NCBI GenBank assembly: GCA_016712275.1
Contig: JADJRI010000001.1
Span: 124,001 to 188,000 of the forward strand
Origin: Planctomycetota bacterium
GTDB lineage: Bacteria; Planctomycetota; Phycisphaerae; UBA1845; UTPLA1
Direction of reading: 5' to 3'
Length of the DNA: 64,000 nucleotides
Position numbers and translations under genes: made by a program
Notes under the pieces: generated by a model
The model's database searches: none
What the model was told of the DNA's origin: nothing
Seen by the model: the letters and a program-made list of their open reading frames with translations, nothing else
Shown here: positions 49,719 through 57,614 of the stretch, in pieces
Layout of the letters: the number at the start of each line of letters is the position of its first letter
Position numbering within the stretch: position 1 is the first letter of the stretch

Positions 49719-49776
49719 TGGTGAAGTTTGATGAAATTCCACAGCCGGGGCGGCTGTGCCACATCAAACTTTATCA
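49719..49776. repeat. Palindromic intergenic repeat, copy 2 (inverted relative to copy 1)
   Basis: TGGTGAAGTTTGATGAAATT at the left and CACATCAAACTTTATCA at the right, around CACAGCCG-GGG-CGGCTGTG. It matches the reverse complement of 11495-11563 almost base for base (differences at one arm position, the loop and the outermost bases). It lies between divergent genes. Confidence 0.85.
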
Positions 49777-49833
49777 ACATCCAATCTCGGACCGGCCTGC
49801 GGTGCCGATATTTCGCCGACGAGCTGAGACAGA

Positions 49834-50631
49834 ATGGCATTTAGCAACAAGACGGTGCTGATCACGGGGGCCTCCAGCGGCATTGGCCGGGCCATGGCAC
49901 ATCGATTTGCCCGCGACGGCGCGAGGCTTGTGCTTGTGGCACGGCGCGGCGAGCTCTTGAACGAGTTGGCCACAGAATTGGGCAACTCCGCAGTGTGCTG
50001 CCCGCCGATTGTCGAAGATTTGGCGCAAGGTGGTTCGTGCGAGCGCGTCGTTGAGCGTCTTAAGGCAGGCAAGATCTGTGTCGATGTGTTGGTGAACAAC
50101 GCGGGCATCGGGGAATATGGGGAATTTCGAGGGCAGAATATCGACACCCTCGAAGGCATGATGCGGCTCAACATGAACGCGCTCGTGCGGCTGACCCACC
50201 TTGTTCTGCCGGACATGATCGCCCGTCGGCATGGACATATTCTCAACGTCGCCAGCACGGCCGCATTTCAGCCCACACCCTACATGGGGGTGTATGGAGC
50301 GACGAAATCGTTCGTGCTGAATTACTCCATGTCGCTCTGGTATGAGCTGCGTAAACATGGCATCGGCGTGACCTGCCTGTGTCCGGGGCCGGTGCGGACG
50401 GAGTTTTTCAATCGTGAGAGCTTTTCGGCTCAGCGACAATCGTTCCTAAAAACGGCCATGACGGCGGAGGCCGTCGCGGACTGCGCAGTTCGAGGCCTGG
50501 CGGCGAAACGCTGTGTGGTAGTTCCCGGAATAATCAATAAGATCACCGCGCTGGCCCCGCGATTCTCCCCGCTTCGATTGGTGACGCGGGTTGCCGCCAA
50601 GCTGCTCAAACCTGTAAGGCCATCGGTTTAA
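49834..50631 (+). CDS. Short-chain dehydrogenase/reductase
   Basis: 265 residues. Classical SDR: cofactor loop TVLITGASSGIGRAMAHRFA, DVLVNNAGIGEYGEF, catalytic Ser in ILNVASTAAFQP, YGATKSFVLNYSMSLWYEL with Tyr and Lys, and CPGPVRTEFF. VARR after the second strand suggests NADP(H). Substrate unknown; the C-terminal LVTRVAAKLLKPVRPS is basic. Followed at 34 nt by the TerC-like gene. Confidence 0.9.
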   Translation: MAFSNKTVLITGASSGIGRAMAHRFARDGARLVLVARRGELLNELATELGNSAVCCPPIVEDLAQGGSCERVVERLKAGKICVDVLVNNAGIGEYGEFRGQNIDTLEGMMRLNMNALVRLTHLVLPDMIARRHGHILNVASTAAFQPTPYMGVYGATKSFVLNYSMSLWYELRKHGIGVTCLCPGPVRTEFFNRESFSAQRQSFLKTAMTAEAVADCAVRGLAAKRCVVVPGIINKITALAPRFSPLRLVTRVAAKLLKPVRPSV

Positions 50632-50665
50632 TGCAGACCATTCATCGGCGTCATTTGGAGTCGGT

Positions 50666-51916
50666 ATGACCATTTGGATTTGGGTCGCATTCATCATTCT
50701 CATTCTCGGGTTTCTCGCGCTCGACCTGGGGGTGTTCAACAAGACGGCCCACGTCATTTCAACGAGCGAAGCGCTGATCTGGACCGCCCTGTGGGTGGTG
50801 CTGGCGTTGTCGTTCAACGTACTCATCTATGAGATGTACGAGAATCATCTGCTGGGCATCGGCACGGGCGAATTGGCCCGCCTCAGCGGCAAGCAGGCCG
50901 CGCTGGAATTCTTTACCGGCTATATTATCGAGAAATCGCTCAGCCTCGATAACATTTTCGTCATTGCCATCATCTTTGGCTACTTCGATGTGCCCGCGAT
51001 GTATCAGCATCGCGTGCTGTTCTGGGGCATTCTGGGCGCGCTCATTCTTCGCGGACTCATGATCGGCTTGGGCACAGCACTGATCAAATCGTTTTCGTGG
51101 ATCAACTATGTCTTTGGCGGAATCCTCATTTTCACGGCCGTGAAAATGCTGCTGGCGGGCGATGAAAAGGTCGAGCCGGAGAAAAACCCGCTCGTGCGAT
51201 TTGCGCGCAAGATCTACCCGGTCACGCCGGACTATGAGGGACACAAGTTTTTCACGACGTTGGACGGCCGCCGAGCGATCACGCCGCTCTTTCTCGTTCT
51301 ACTGGTCGTGGAAAGCACCGATCTGCTGTTTGCGGTGGATTCGATCCCGGCCATCTTCGCTGTGACGAAGGACCCGTTTATCGTCTTTACCTCTAATGTG
51401 TTTGCGATTCTGGGGCTCAGATCGCTCTATTTCGCGCTGGCGGGGATCATCGACAAATTCAGGTATCTGAAAGTCAGCCTTGTATTCGTGCTTGCTTTTG
51501 TCGGTGTAAAGATGCTGCTGGCCCACAGCCACCCGATACCGATTCCGTTTTCACTGGCCGTCATCGTTTGCACGCTGGTCGTCGGCGTGTTGGCGTCGAT
51601 TCTGGCAACGCACAAGGACACGGCGCCCTATGCCAAGCCGATTTTCGATCAAGTGGGCGAAGTTGCCGAAGCGACCATCAAGCAGATTCGAAAGGCACTC
51701 ATTTTCCTGATTGGCGCGACTGTGGTTCTGATTGGAATCGTGATGATCGTTGCACCCGGGCCGGCCATCGTGGTGATACCGGCCGGTCTTGCAATTCTTG
51801 GAACTGAATTTGTTTGGGCGAAGACGCTGTTCAAGAAATTGAGGGACAAGACGCGAGCCGTTGCAAAGTCGGTGGGATTGCCGGTGAAGGATAGCGATCC
51901 ACCGAATGAGACCTAA
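50666..51916 (+). CDS. TerC/Alx family membrane protein fused to a PGPGW-type domain
   Basis: 416 residues. Residues 1-320 are a TerC/Alx transporter: WIWVAFIILILGFLALDLGV, EKSLSLDNIFVIAIIFGYF with the metal-binding acidic motif, RRAITPLFLVLLVVESTDLL and FAVDSIPAIFAVTKDPFIVF. E. coli Alx and related proteins export manganese and some are linked to tellurite resistance. Residues about 340-400 (LIGIVMIVAPGPAIVVIPAG, then LAILGTEFVWAKTLFKKL) match the small PGPGW transmembrane family, usually a separate protein. A fusion suggests a shared function. No yybP-ykoY-type leader fits in the 34 nt before the start. Confidence 0.9.
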   Translation: MTIWIWVAFIILILGFLALDLGVFNKTAHVISTSEALIWTALWVVLALSFNVLIYEMYENHLLGIGTGELARLSGKQAALEFFTGYIIEKSLSLDNIFVIAIIFGYFDVPAMYQHRVLFWGILGALILRGLMIGLGTALIKSFSWINYVFGGILIFTAVKMLLAGDEKVEPEKNPLVRFARKIYPVTPDYEGHKFFTTLDGRRAITPLFLVLLVVESTDLLFAVDSIPAIFAVTKDPFIVFTSNVFAILGLRSLYFALAGIIDKFRYLKVSLVFVLAFVGVKMLLAHSHPIPIPFSLAVIVCTLVVGVLASILATHKDTAPYAKPIFDQVGEVAEATIKQIRKALIFLIGATVVLIGIVMIVAPGPAIVVIPAGLAILGTEFVWAKTLFKKLRDKTRAVAKSVGLPVKDSDPPNET

Positions 51917-51957
51917 ATCATTAGCGACATTGAGAATCGATGATTGAATACGAAGTC

Positions 51958-52731
51958 CTATGGGTAAATGGGGCCGCTTGCGCTTCGAATGGCGTTTTGT
52001 GTTGCAGGATTGAGTCGAAGGTCGTTTTGATTAAATAGGCAAATTTCGGTGCCATTGTTTTGACGTAAATACGTCTGCCGATTGTTTTCACCGCCTGTAG
52101 TTCGAAGGGTTCCCCAGTTGGGAACTTCTACGACTTTCCCTTGACTTAGACCTGTCGCATCGACCCAAGAATTCGCGGCGGTCTTCGCTTCTTCCCAATG
52201 TCTGAGATCGGTTTCGGTCCAGGTGCGCTTTGCAAAATCGTAGCAGTGATATCGGTTGGGAATCGGTTTTGCCGAGTCGCGCACACGAGCACTTTGCTCG
52301 ACCCAAAATCGATTTTCGAATACAGCGCCGCCGTAAATTTGATAATCGTCGCTATCGAAATTATGAGGAATTCTGCCTTGAGAATTTGTAGCCAAGTCGA
52401 AAAAAGTGAATTCCGAATCAATTGCGGGCAGGAGCAGCCTTGTGGTGCGGGGGTCTTTCGGGGTGAATGGAATCCAATGGGGAGCCAAGACGGATTTGTT
52501 AATGACAAGCCATTGGGAATCCTGTGTCATAGGGGCAACCGACATGACGCCGGGACCGGAATGAGGGATGCGCTTAACGCCATTTTTCGTGACGATGCAT
52601 AACTGGCCATACTCCATATCGCGAACGACGAGTGCTTTGCTCGTCGCATGCACACCGTCGATGGTGCCGCTGGAGCAACCGAGTAACGGTACGATGAAAG
52701 TTAGAATTGTTGAGTAGAACAGCCGTCTCAC
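51958..52731 (-). CDS. Lipoprotein, unknown function
   Basis: 257 residues. Signal peptide with lipobox (FIVPLLGCSS, Cys about 19). The rest is beta-rich, aromatic (HWIPFTPKDPRTTRLLLPAI, YQIYGGAVFENRFWVEQSA), possibly propeller-like, with no motif I recognise. AT-richer than its neighbours, which could mean recent acquisition. Confidence 0.6.
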   Translation of the reverse strand: MRRLFYSTILTFIVPLLGCSSGTIDGVHATSKALVVRDMEYGQLCIVTKNGVKRIPHSGPGVMSVAPMTQDSQWLVINKSVLAPHWIPFTPKDPRTTRLLLPAIDSEFTFFDLATNSQGRIPHNFDSDDYQIYGGAVFENRFWVEQSARVRDSAKPIPNRYHCYDFAKRTWTETDLRHWEEAKTAANSWVDATGLSQGKVVEVPNWGTLRTTGGENNRQTYLRQNNGTEICLFNQNDLRLNPATQNAIRSASGPIYP

Positions 52732-52787
52732 TACAGCTACTCCCTATTAGCGGCCACTATGCATTCGGCCCTCTCATGACAATTGTG

Positions 52788-52982
52788 CTACTGTGAATTA
52801 TGACCAGTCAAGTCGTTGCTTCTTGGCATATCGTTAGGCTTGCTTGTTGAGCCTAGGTTGCTCTTCAAATCAAAATGAATTTTGCAGGGAGTGCATGGCA
52901 AAATATGCTCGGGGAGTGGTTCGTCAAGAATAACCACTTTGCCGTCAAAGTGTCCTCTCAACACGATTATTGAGCGATCCAT
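52788..52982 (-). CDS. Short protein with antitoxin-like beta motif
   Basis: 64 residues from ATG 52982 (53009 and 53057 are in-frame alternatives). The core IIVLRGHFDGKVVILDEPLP resembles small AF2212-type proteins often annotated as antitoxins, where a hairpin with DG...LDEPL recurs; the tail is polar. No toxin-like ORF is next to it, so the antitoxin idea is weak. Confidence 0.4.
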   Translation of the reverse strand: MDRSIIVLRGHFDGKVVILDEPLPEHILPCTPCKIHFDLKSNLGSTSKPNDMPRSNDLTGHNSQ

Positions 52983-53131
52983 TCCAAGCACCGGCTTCCT
53001 CTGATTCATTTTCACCGAATGCGATGAAATTACCCGCGGGCTCTTCAATCGCTTCAACTTGAATGCAGCTTTTCTCCGTTTTCCCTGCCCTGTTGGGCTG
53101 GGCTAAACGGGGGATGCGCGGTGGCGAATTG

Positions 53132-54573
53132 CTATCTGCTCTTTCGTTTCCGGTCCTTCCGCTTGTCTTTCTTGTTCGGCTTGTACTTCGGCGCGCTTGA
53201 TGTCTTCACTGTCGGCATCTTGCCGCCGGCCATCGACATTTGGGCGAACTGCGATCCGAACTTCATGCGATCCATCACTGACATGCCGGCCATGCTTTTC
53301 ATCATGTCGCGGGCCTGAAGAAATTGCTTGCAGAGGCCGCTCACGTCCTCCGGATCGGTGCCGCTGCCTCGTGCGATACGGCGGCGGCGCGAGGCATCGA
53401 TCAATTTGGGGTTCGTTTTTCCTTCGGTGTCATCGACTGGACGATGGCTTTCATCCGCACGATTTCGTTTTCGTCGATGTTCATTTCCGTGTCGCGCATC
53501 AGCTTGCCGACACCGGGGATCATTTTAAGCATGTCCTTCATCGAGCGGCCGCTCATGACTTTGTCCATCTGAGCGATGAAATCCTCGAGCGAGAGGGTGC
53601 CCTTCTGCATTTTCGCTTCGAGCTTGGCGGCGTCTTCCGCAGTGACCTGCTGCTGGGCCTGCTCGACCAGTGAGACAACATCGCCCATGCCGAGGATGCG
53701 GCTGGCCATGCGATCCGGATGGAATTCTTCGAGGCGATCCAGCTTTTCGCCGACGCCGATGAACTTGATCGGCTTCTGCACGATGCTCTTGACTGAAAGG
53801 ATGGCGCCGCCGCGCGTGTCGGAGTCGAACTTCGTCATGATGACGCCGTCGAGTTCGAGACGTTCGTTGAAGTGCTTGGCGGTGGTGACGGCGTCCTGGC
53901 CGGTCATGGCGTCGAGGACGAGGTAGATCTGATGCGGGGAGACCGCGCCGGCGATGTTGGCGACCTCTTTCATGAGGTCTTCGTCGATGGAGAGACGGCC
54001 GGCGGTATCGAGGATGACGACGTCGAGCAATTTTTTCTGCGCGGTCATGACGCCGTTGCGGCAGACTTTGACCGGATTTTGGTGATCGCGCTCGGTGTAG
54101 ACTTCGACGCCGAGTTGCTGGCCGAGGACTTCGAGCTGGTCGATGGCGGCGGGTCTCTTCAAGTCGGCGGCGACGAGGAGCGGCTTCTTGCCTCGTGCCT
54201 GGCAGAACTTGGCGAGCTTGCCGCAGGTTGTTGTTTTACCGGAGCCCTGAAGACCGGCCATTAGAATGACGGTCGGCGCGCCCGAGACCCACGGGATGCG
54301 CGAATCGACCGGCCCCATGAGTTGGATGAGTTCGTCATGGACAATTTTGACCATGACCTGTTCGGGTTGAAGCGTCTTGATGATCTCCTCGCCAAGGGCT
54401 TTTTGCGTCACATCGGCGATGAATTTCTTGACGACATCGATGTGGACGTCGGCCTCGAGCAGCGCGGTTCGGACATCGCGCATGACTTCGCGGACATTCT
54501 CCTCTGTGATTTTGCCGCGCCCGCGGAGCTTGCGAAAAACGTCGTGAAAGCGATCTGTCAGGGAGTCAAACAT
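53132..54573 (-). CDS. ffh: Signal recognition particle protein Ffh, one frameshift
   Basis: About 480 residues. N domain MFDSLTDRFHDVFRKLRGRG; G domain with LMAGLQGSGKTTTCGKLAKF (G1), DLKRPAAIDQL, DTAGRLSIDEDLM (G3), TKFDSDTRGGA (G4). After VQSMTPKEK an A is missing from a run near 53405-53412, and the next frame continues IDASRRRRIARGSGTDPEDV and the methionine-rich M domain (QARDMMKSMAGMSVMDRMKF) with a basic tail. Binds 4.5S RNA and signal sequences co-translationally. The single-base homopolymer loss in an essential gene shows that sequence errors occur here. Confidence 0.94.
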
Positions 54574-54993
54574 GGGTGATAATTCTCACGGGACCAATTT
54601 TTGAAGCAATCCGATGCGAAGATACGATCGGGGAGTGGCTTCTTCAAGCACGACACGCGCGTTCTGCTCGGTGCGCGGTACGGTGATCGGTAATCATAGG
54701 AACTTCCCTTATCAGGCGGCAATATTCGCCGAACAGCCTTCTTTTTGAAGCTACATTCGCGTTGTCTGAATATAACCCTATATGAATAATACTCTTAGAG
54801 TAATAGCGATTCACTGCCGTGCTTTCAAACCCACGCCAAAAAAACTGCAAACCACCCGTCTGAATTGACGTATATAAAGGAGTAGCAAGAGCGGTGAAGG
54901 CAATGAAAGGCGATGTGCAAACGCGATCGTAATGTAATTGTGCGCAAACACTTATAGAATTCTTGCCAAGCGAATTGACGTAGAATTGTTTCG
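54574..54993. other. AT-rich intergenic region, no confident gene
   Basis: About 420 bases. An open frame of 125 codons on the minus strand (54644-55021) has atypical amino-acid composition and crosses the promoter below, so I reject it. The ffh promoter (minus) should be here. Confidence 0.3.
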
Positions 54994-55022
54994 TTGACAC
55001 CCCCCACCGCTTCTGATACATT
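54994..55022 (+). promoter_or_regulatory. Strong sigma-70-type promoter with extended -10
   Basis: Consensus -35 TTGACA (54994-54999), 17-base spacer, -10 TACATT (55017-55022) preceded by TG with one base between (TGATACATT), an extended -10. Predicted start near 55029, exactly where a GNRA-capped hairpin begins. Confidence 0.65.
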
Positions 55023-55027
55023 CCGAT

Positions 55028-55140
55028 CGGCGTCGCAAGATGCCCCCAAAACCCGAAGGCTAAACGCCACAGCTATCGGCTACTTCTTAGCCGTGGCGCT
55101 CACCGGCTCAGAACCTTGGTTCTGAGCCGGTGGTATTTTA
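55028..55140 (+). ncRNA. Candidate structured small RNA or attenuator leader
   Basis: Starts at the promoter above. Hairpin 1: GGCGTC-GCAA-GATGCC (55029-55044, GNRA loop). Then GGCTAA (55058-55063) and CGCCAC (55065-55070) pair with TTAGCC (55087-55092) and GTGGCG (55093-55098) in the crossed order of an H-type pseudoknot with adjacent stems; an alternative nested fold pairs CGGCTA (55077-55082) with TAGCCG (55088-55093). Hairpin 3 is the terminator-like 15-bp stem at 55101-55132. The competing pairings suggest a switch or attenuator in front of the pyrK-like gene. I do not recognise an Rfam family. Confidence 0.5.
55101..55139 (+). terminator. Perfect 15-bp hairpin, terminator-like
   Basis: CACCGGCTCAGAACC (55101-55115), loop TT, GGTTCTGAGCCGGTG (55118-55132), then GTATTTTA. 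The stem is very stable; the T tract is short, so termination may be partial. Confidence 0.65.
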
Positions 55141-55260
55141 CCGTATTCAATCCGGCCCATTGTGATTTTCGAAGTGATGCTCGAACAGACCCGGAGCCAA
55201 CAGTATCAAAAAGCGCATCATCGTGGTTTTCTTCGCGCGTCGGTTAGTACCATCACGGCA

Positions 55261-56193
55261 ATGGCCTCACTCGAACAGACCTCCGCGCTATTTCGATCGA
55301 CTGTGATTCGACGACGTTCCGTTTCCGTGGAACACTTCGAAATCACACTTGCAGTAAATGGATTTCCCGCCGCAGCGCCGGGTCAGTTCATTCAACTCCT
55401 TCACCATGAACCGCATGCCTTTGAAATGAACCAGGGCGACGCCAATTTAATTCAGTTCAACACCGACACCATCAGCGAAAACCCATTGCTTCGACGCCCG
55501 TTCAGCATCGGCGCGTTGCGACGCTCCGGCGATCAAACGGAGATCGACATCATTGGACGCGTCATCGGGATCGGCACAGCCTGGCTCGATGCGCTACGTG
55601 TGGGGAACTCGGTTGATTTCATCGGACCGTTGGGAACACCTTTTCGCCTTCCGCCCAAAAACGCCCGCGCGATTCTCGTTGCCGGCGGTGTGGGACTCCC
55701 GCCGATTCGATGGCTGGGCATGACCTTGACGGACATGGGAGTCGATTGCCGCGCGATCATCGGCGCACAACGGCGGGAATTGTTGCCAGTCATCATCAAG
55801 CAGAAACCCACAAACTTCGCGGAGTTTCAGCACATTCTCGGTGATTTCGAGCCGCATCCCGTGCACGTTATCGTGACAACAGATGACGGCAGCTTCGGAA
55901 TGAAGGGACGTGTGACCGATGCACTGGCGCCGATTTTGTGCGGAACGACTGAAGGCGAACTGGTGCAGGTCTTTGCGTGCGGACCGGAACCGATGTTGAA
56001 GGCCGTCGGTGAACTCTGTGAAGCAAGCAATGTTTCATGCCAGCTCGCAATGGAGCGCGTCATGGGGTGCGGCATGGGGACGTGCCAGTCGTGTGTCGTG
56101 CCGGTGAAAGACGATGCCGCGAGCGACGGTTGGCGCTACGCGCTGTGTTGTCGCGAAGGGCCGGTGTTCGATTCGCGCGTCGTCATCTGGTAG
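55261..56193 (+). CDS. pyrK: Dihydroorotate dehydrogenase electron-transfer subunit (PyrK-like)
   Basis: 310 residues from ATG 55261 (MASLEQTSALFRSTVIRRRS). An ATG at 55162 extends the frame by 33 residues without family resemblance. FAD-binding RRPFSIGALRR, NAD-binding ILVAGGVGLPPIRWLG, and the C-terminal 2Fe-2S motif MGCGMGTCQSCVVPV with the fourth cysteine in ALCCREGPVFDSRVV. It passes electrons from PyrD-B to NAD+ in pyrimidine synthesis. No pyrD is adjacent in this window. The upstream structured leader may regulate it. Confidence 0.85.
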   Translation: MASLEQTSALFRSTVIRRRSVSVEHFEITLAVNGFPAAAPGQFIQLLHHEPHAFEMNQGDANLIQFNTDTISENPLLRRPFSIGALRRSGDQTEIDIIGRVIGIGTAWLDALRVGNSVDFIGPLGTPFRLPPKNARAILVAGGVGLPPIRWLGMTLTDMGVDCRAIIGAQRRELLPVIIKQKPTNFAEFQHILGDFEPHPVHVIVTTDDGSFGMKGRVTDALAPILCGTTEGELVQVFACGPEPMLKAVGELCEASNVSCQLAMERVMGCGMGTCQSCVVPVKDDAASDGWRYALCCREGPVFDSRVVIW

Positions 56194-56254
56194 GAAAAAA
56201 CCTGAGCTCGTTGGCGTTGCCGACCGACGACGAGGGATCAAAAGTACGAAATTG

Positions 56255-56926
56255 TCAAAAATTTTTCTTCCCGAGTCCTAATAACGAAAAAATTTTTAGG
56301 GGGTCGTCGATGATCGCATCGGGCTTGGCGGCGTCAAGTTCCGACCGGTCTCGATAGCCCCATGTGACACCGATCGAATGCATGCCGGCGCGCCGCGCGG
56401 TCTCAATATCGATCGGAGAATCTCCAACGACAACACACTGCGCGGGCGCGATCGCAAGCTCGCGCGCGATCGATAATGCCTGCGTCGGCGACGGCTTCTT
56501 GTCACTTTCGTTTCGATAACCTTTTACGCATTGGAATCGCGAAGTGAGTCCCATCGCATCGAGTATTTGCAGGGTCAGGGCATGCGGTTTGTTGGTGAGA
56601 ACGGCGGATTTGATATTCTCGACTTGCAGTAAGTCAAGGATTTGCATGATGTTGGGAAAGCACGTCGTTTCGGATGCCGCGTTGGCCTCATAGGCCATTC
56701 GCATGCGCGGCACGAACGCAACGAGCCTCTCAACAGCATGTTGCTGCGCGAGTGCACGCTCGCAAAGTGTGACGATGCCGTCGCCAATCCATCGTCTAAC
56801 GTCACGGGTATCGGCGCGCGAAAGTTTGAATTCTTCCAGCGCGCGATTGAGCGCGGCGGCGATGTCGGGAAGCGAATCGATGAGCGTTCCATCAAGGTCG
56901 AAGAGGATCGCGCGAATGTCGTTCAT
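56255..56926 (-). CDS. gph: HAD family phosphoglycolate phosphatase-like
   Basis: 223 residues. HAD motifs: ILFDLDGTLIDSLPDIAAAL (I), SAVLTNKPHALT (II), KKPSPTQAL (III, Lys), VVGDSPIDIETARRAGM (IV). The C1 cap is helical. Typical of Gph-type enzymes that hydrolyse 2-phosphoglycolate or PPi; substrate not certain. Convergent with the pyrK-like gene and divergent from the small Lys-rich gene. Confidence 0.88.
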   Translation of the reverse strand: MNDIRAILFDLDGTLIDSLPDIAAALNRALEEFKLSRADTRDVRRWIGDGIVTLCERALAQQHAVERLVAFVPRMRMAYEANAASETTCFPNIMQILDLLQVENIKSAVLTNKPHALTLQILDAMGLTSRFQCVKGYRNESDKKPSPTQALSIARELAIAPAQCVVVGDSPIDIETARRAGMHSIGVTWGYRDRSELDAAKPDAIIDDPLKIFSLLGLGKKNF

Positions 56927-57025
56927 GAAATGTGCCGAAGAGTTTTGGATGACTTAAGATGATTTTGTCATGGTACATGCCAATCATGCCGAAAACATTT
57001 TATATGAAGAGTGCCAACTTTTCTG

Positions 57026-57054
57026 TTGACAAAGATTTGTTCGACTCCTATTCT
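57026..57054 (+). promoter_or_regulatory. Strong promoter of the Lys-rich minigene
   Basis: Consensus -35 TTGACA (57026-57031), 17-base spacer, -10 TATTCT (57049-57054). The predicted start near 57061 leaves an 18-nt leader with AAAGGAGGTGA (57065-57075), an almost full anti-Shine-Dalgarno match, four bases ahead of the ATG. Confidence 0.7.
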
Positions 57055-57078
57055 TTTTTCGTAGAAAGGAGGTGACGC

Positions 57079-57159
57079 ATGGCTAAACGCAAGAAGAGCG
57101 CCACCAAGAAGGCCACCAAGAAGGCTGGCAAGAAGAAGAAGGCTACAAAGAAGAAGTAA
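57079..57159 (+). CDS. 26-residue lysine-rich histone H1-like peptide
   Basis: Starts MAKRKKSATKKATKKAGKKK and ends KATKKK; 16 of 26 residues are Arg or Lys. Repeats of KKATKKA resemble the AKKA tails of bacterial histone H1-like proteins (Hc1/AlgP type) but with no other domain. The reading is supported by an AAAGGAGGTGA ribosome-binding site, its own promoter and a terminator at 57259-57299. Probably a DNA- or RNA-binding, nucleoid or ribosome-associated peptide; function is inference. Too short for ordinary gene finders. Confidence 0.8.
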   Translation: MAKRKKSATKKATKKAGKKKKATKKK

Positions 57160-57258
57160 GTAGCCACCCAACAATGCTGCGAGTCGATCAAAAAAAGAAA
57201 CACCAAAAATGATCGAAACGCGGCCGGATCTTTGAGTTTTCAAGGGTCCTTTGAAATG

Positions 57259-57299
57259 ATGGAAGGTGCTCCAGCCACGGCGGCACCTTCCATTTTTTT
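57259..57299 (+). terminator. Rho-independent terminator of the H1-like gene
   Basis: ATGGAAGGTGC (57259-57269) pairs with GCACCTTCCAT (57283-57293), an 11-bp perfect stem, followed by a run of seven T (57293-57299). It lies 100 nt after the stop codon. Confidence 0.9.
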
Positions 57300-57614
57300 A
57301 TGCGCATCGGTCGACCGGGGACAAACCCGGCACTTCAACACCGGCAATCGAACACCCATCGCCCCGCCGTTCCCTATAAGCACGTTTTCGTTTTCGAAGA
57401 GTCGAGATCCAATTTATTCGCGCCGGACAACCATTTACGCGCCGTCGTCAAAGAAGTCCGTTCCCTCGCAATTCACAGGAACGGCCATAAATTCCGCTGA
57501 ATGCGAACACCGGAGGTGTTCAAGATTTCGCAATCGAGTATACTTTCACTTGGCCAAAGGGCGGCCAACCGCATATGAAAACGCCCACATGTCCGCAGGA
57601 TGCGAGAGTCGGCA
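57300..57614. other. Intergenic region before parA
   Basis: About 315 bases with no gene seen. No parS-like centromere repeats are visible by eye. Confidence 0.3.

Noticed and set aside
52788..52982. A toxin-antitoxin module
   Set aside because: Only an antitoxin-like motif is visible; no toxin-like gene is adjacent.
54644..55021. A 125-codon minus-strand frame before the pyrK-like gene
   Set aside because: Unusual composition, no ribosome-binding site, overlaps the promoter and the RNA candidate.
55028..55140. 4.5S SRP RNA, because ffh is adjacent
   Set aside because: The conserved SRP tetraloop and GGAAG/AGCA internal loop are absent.
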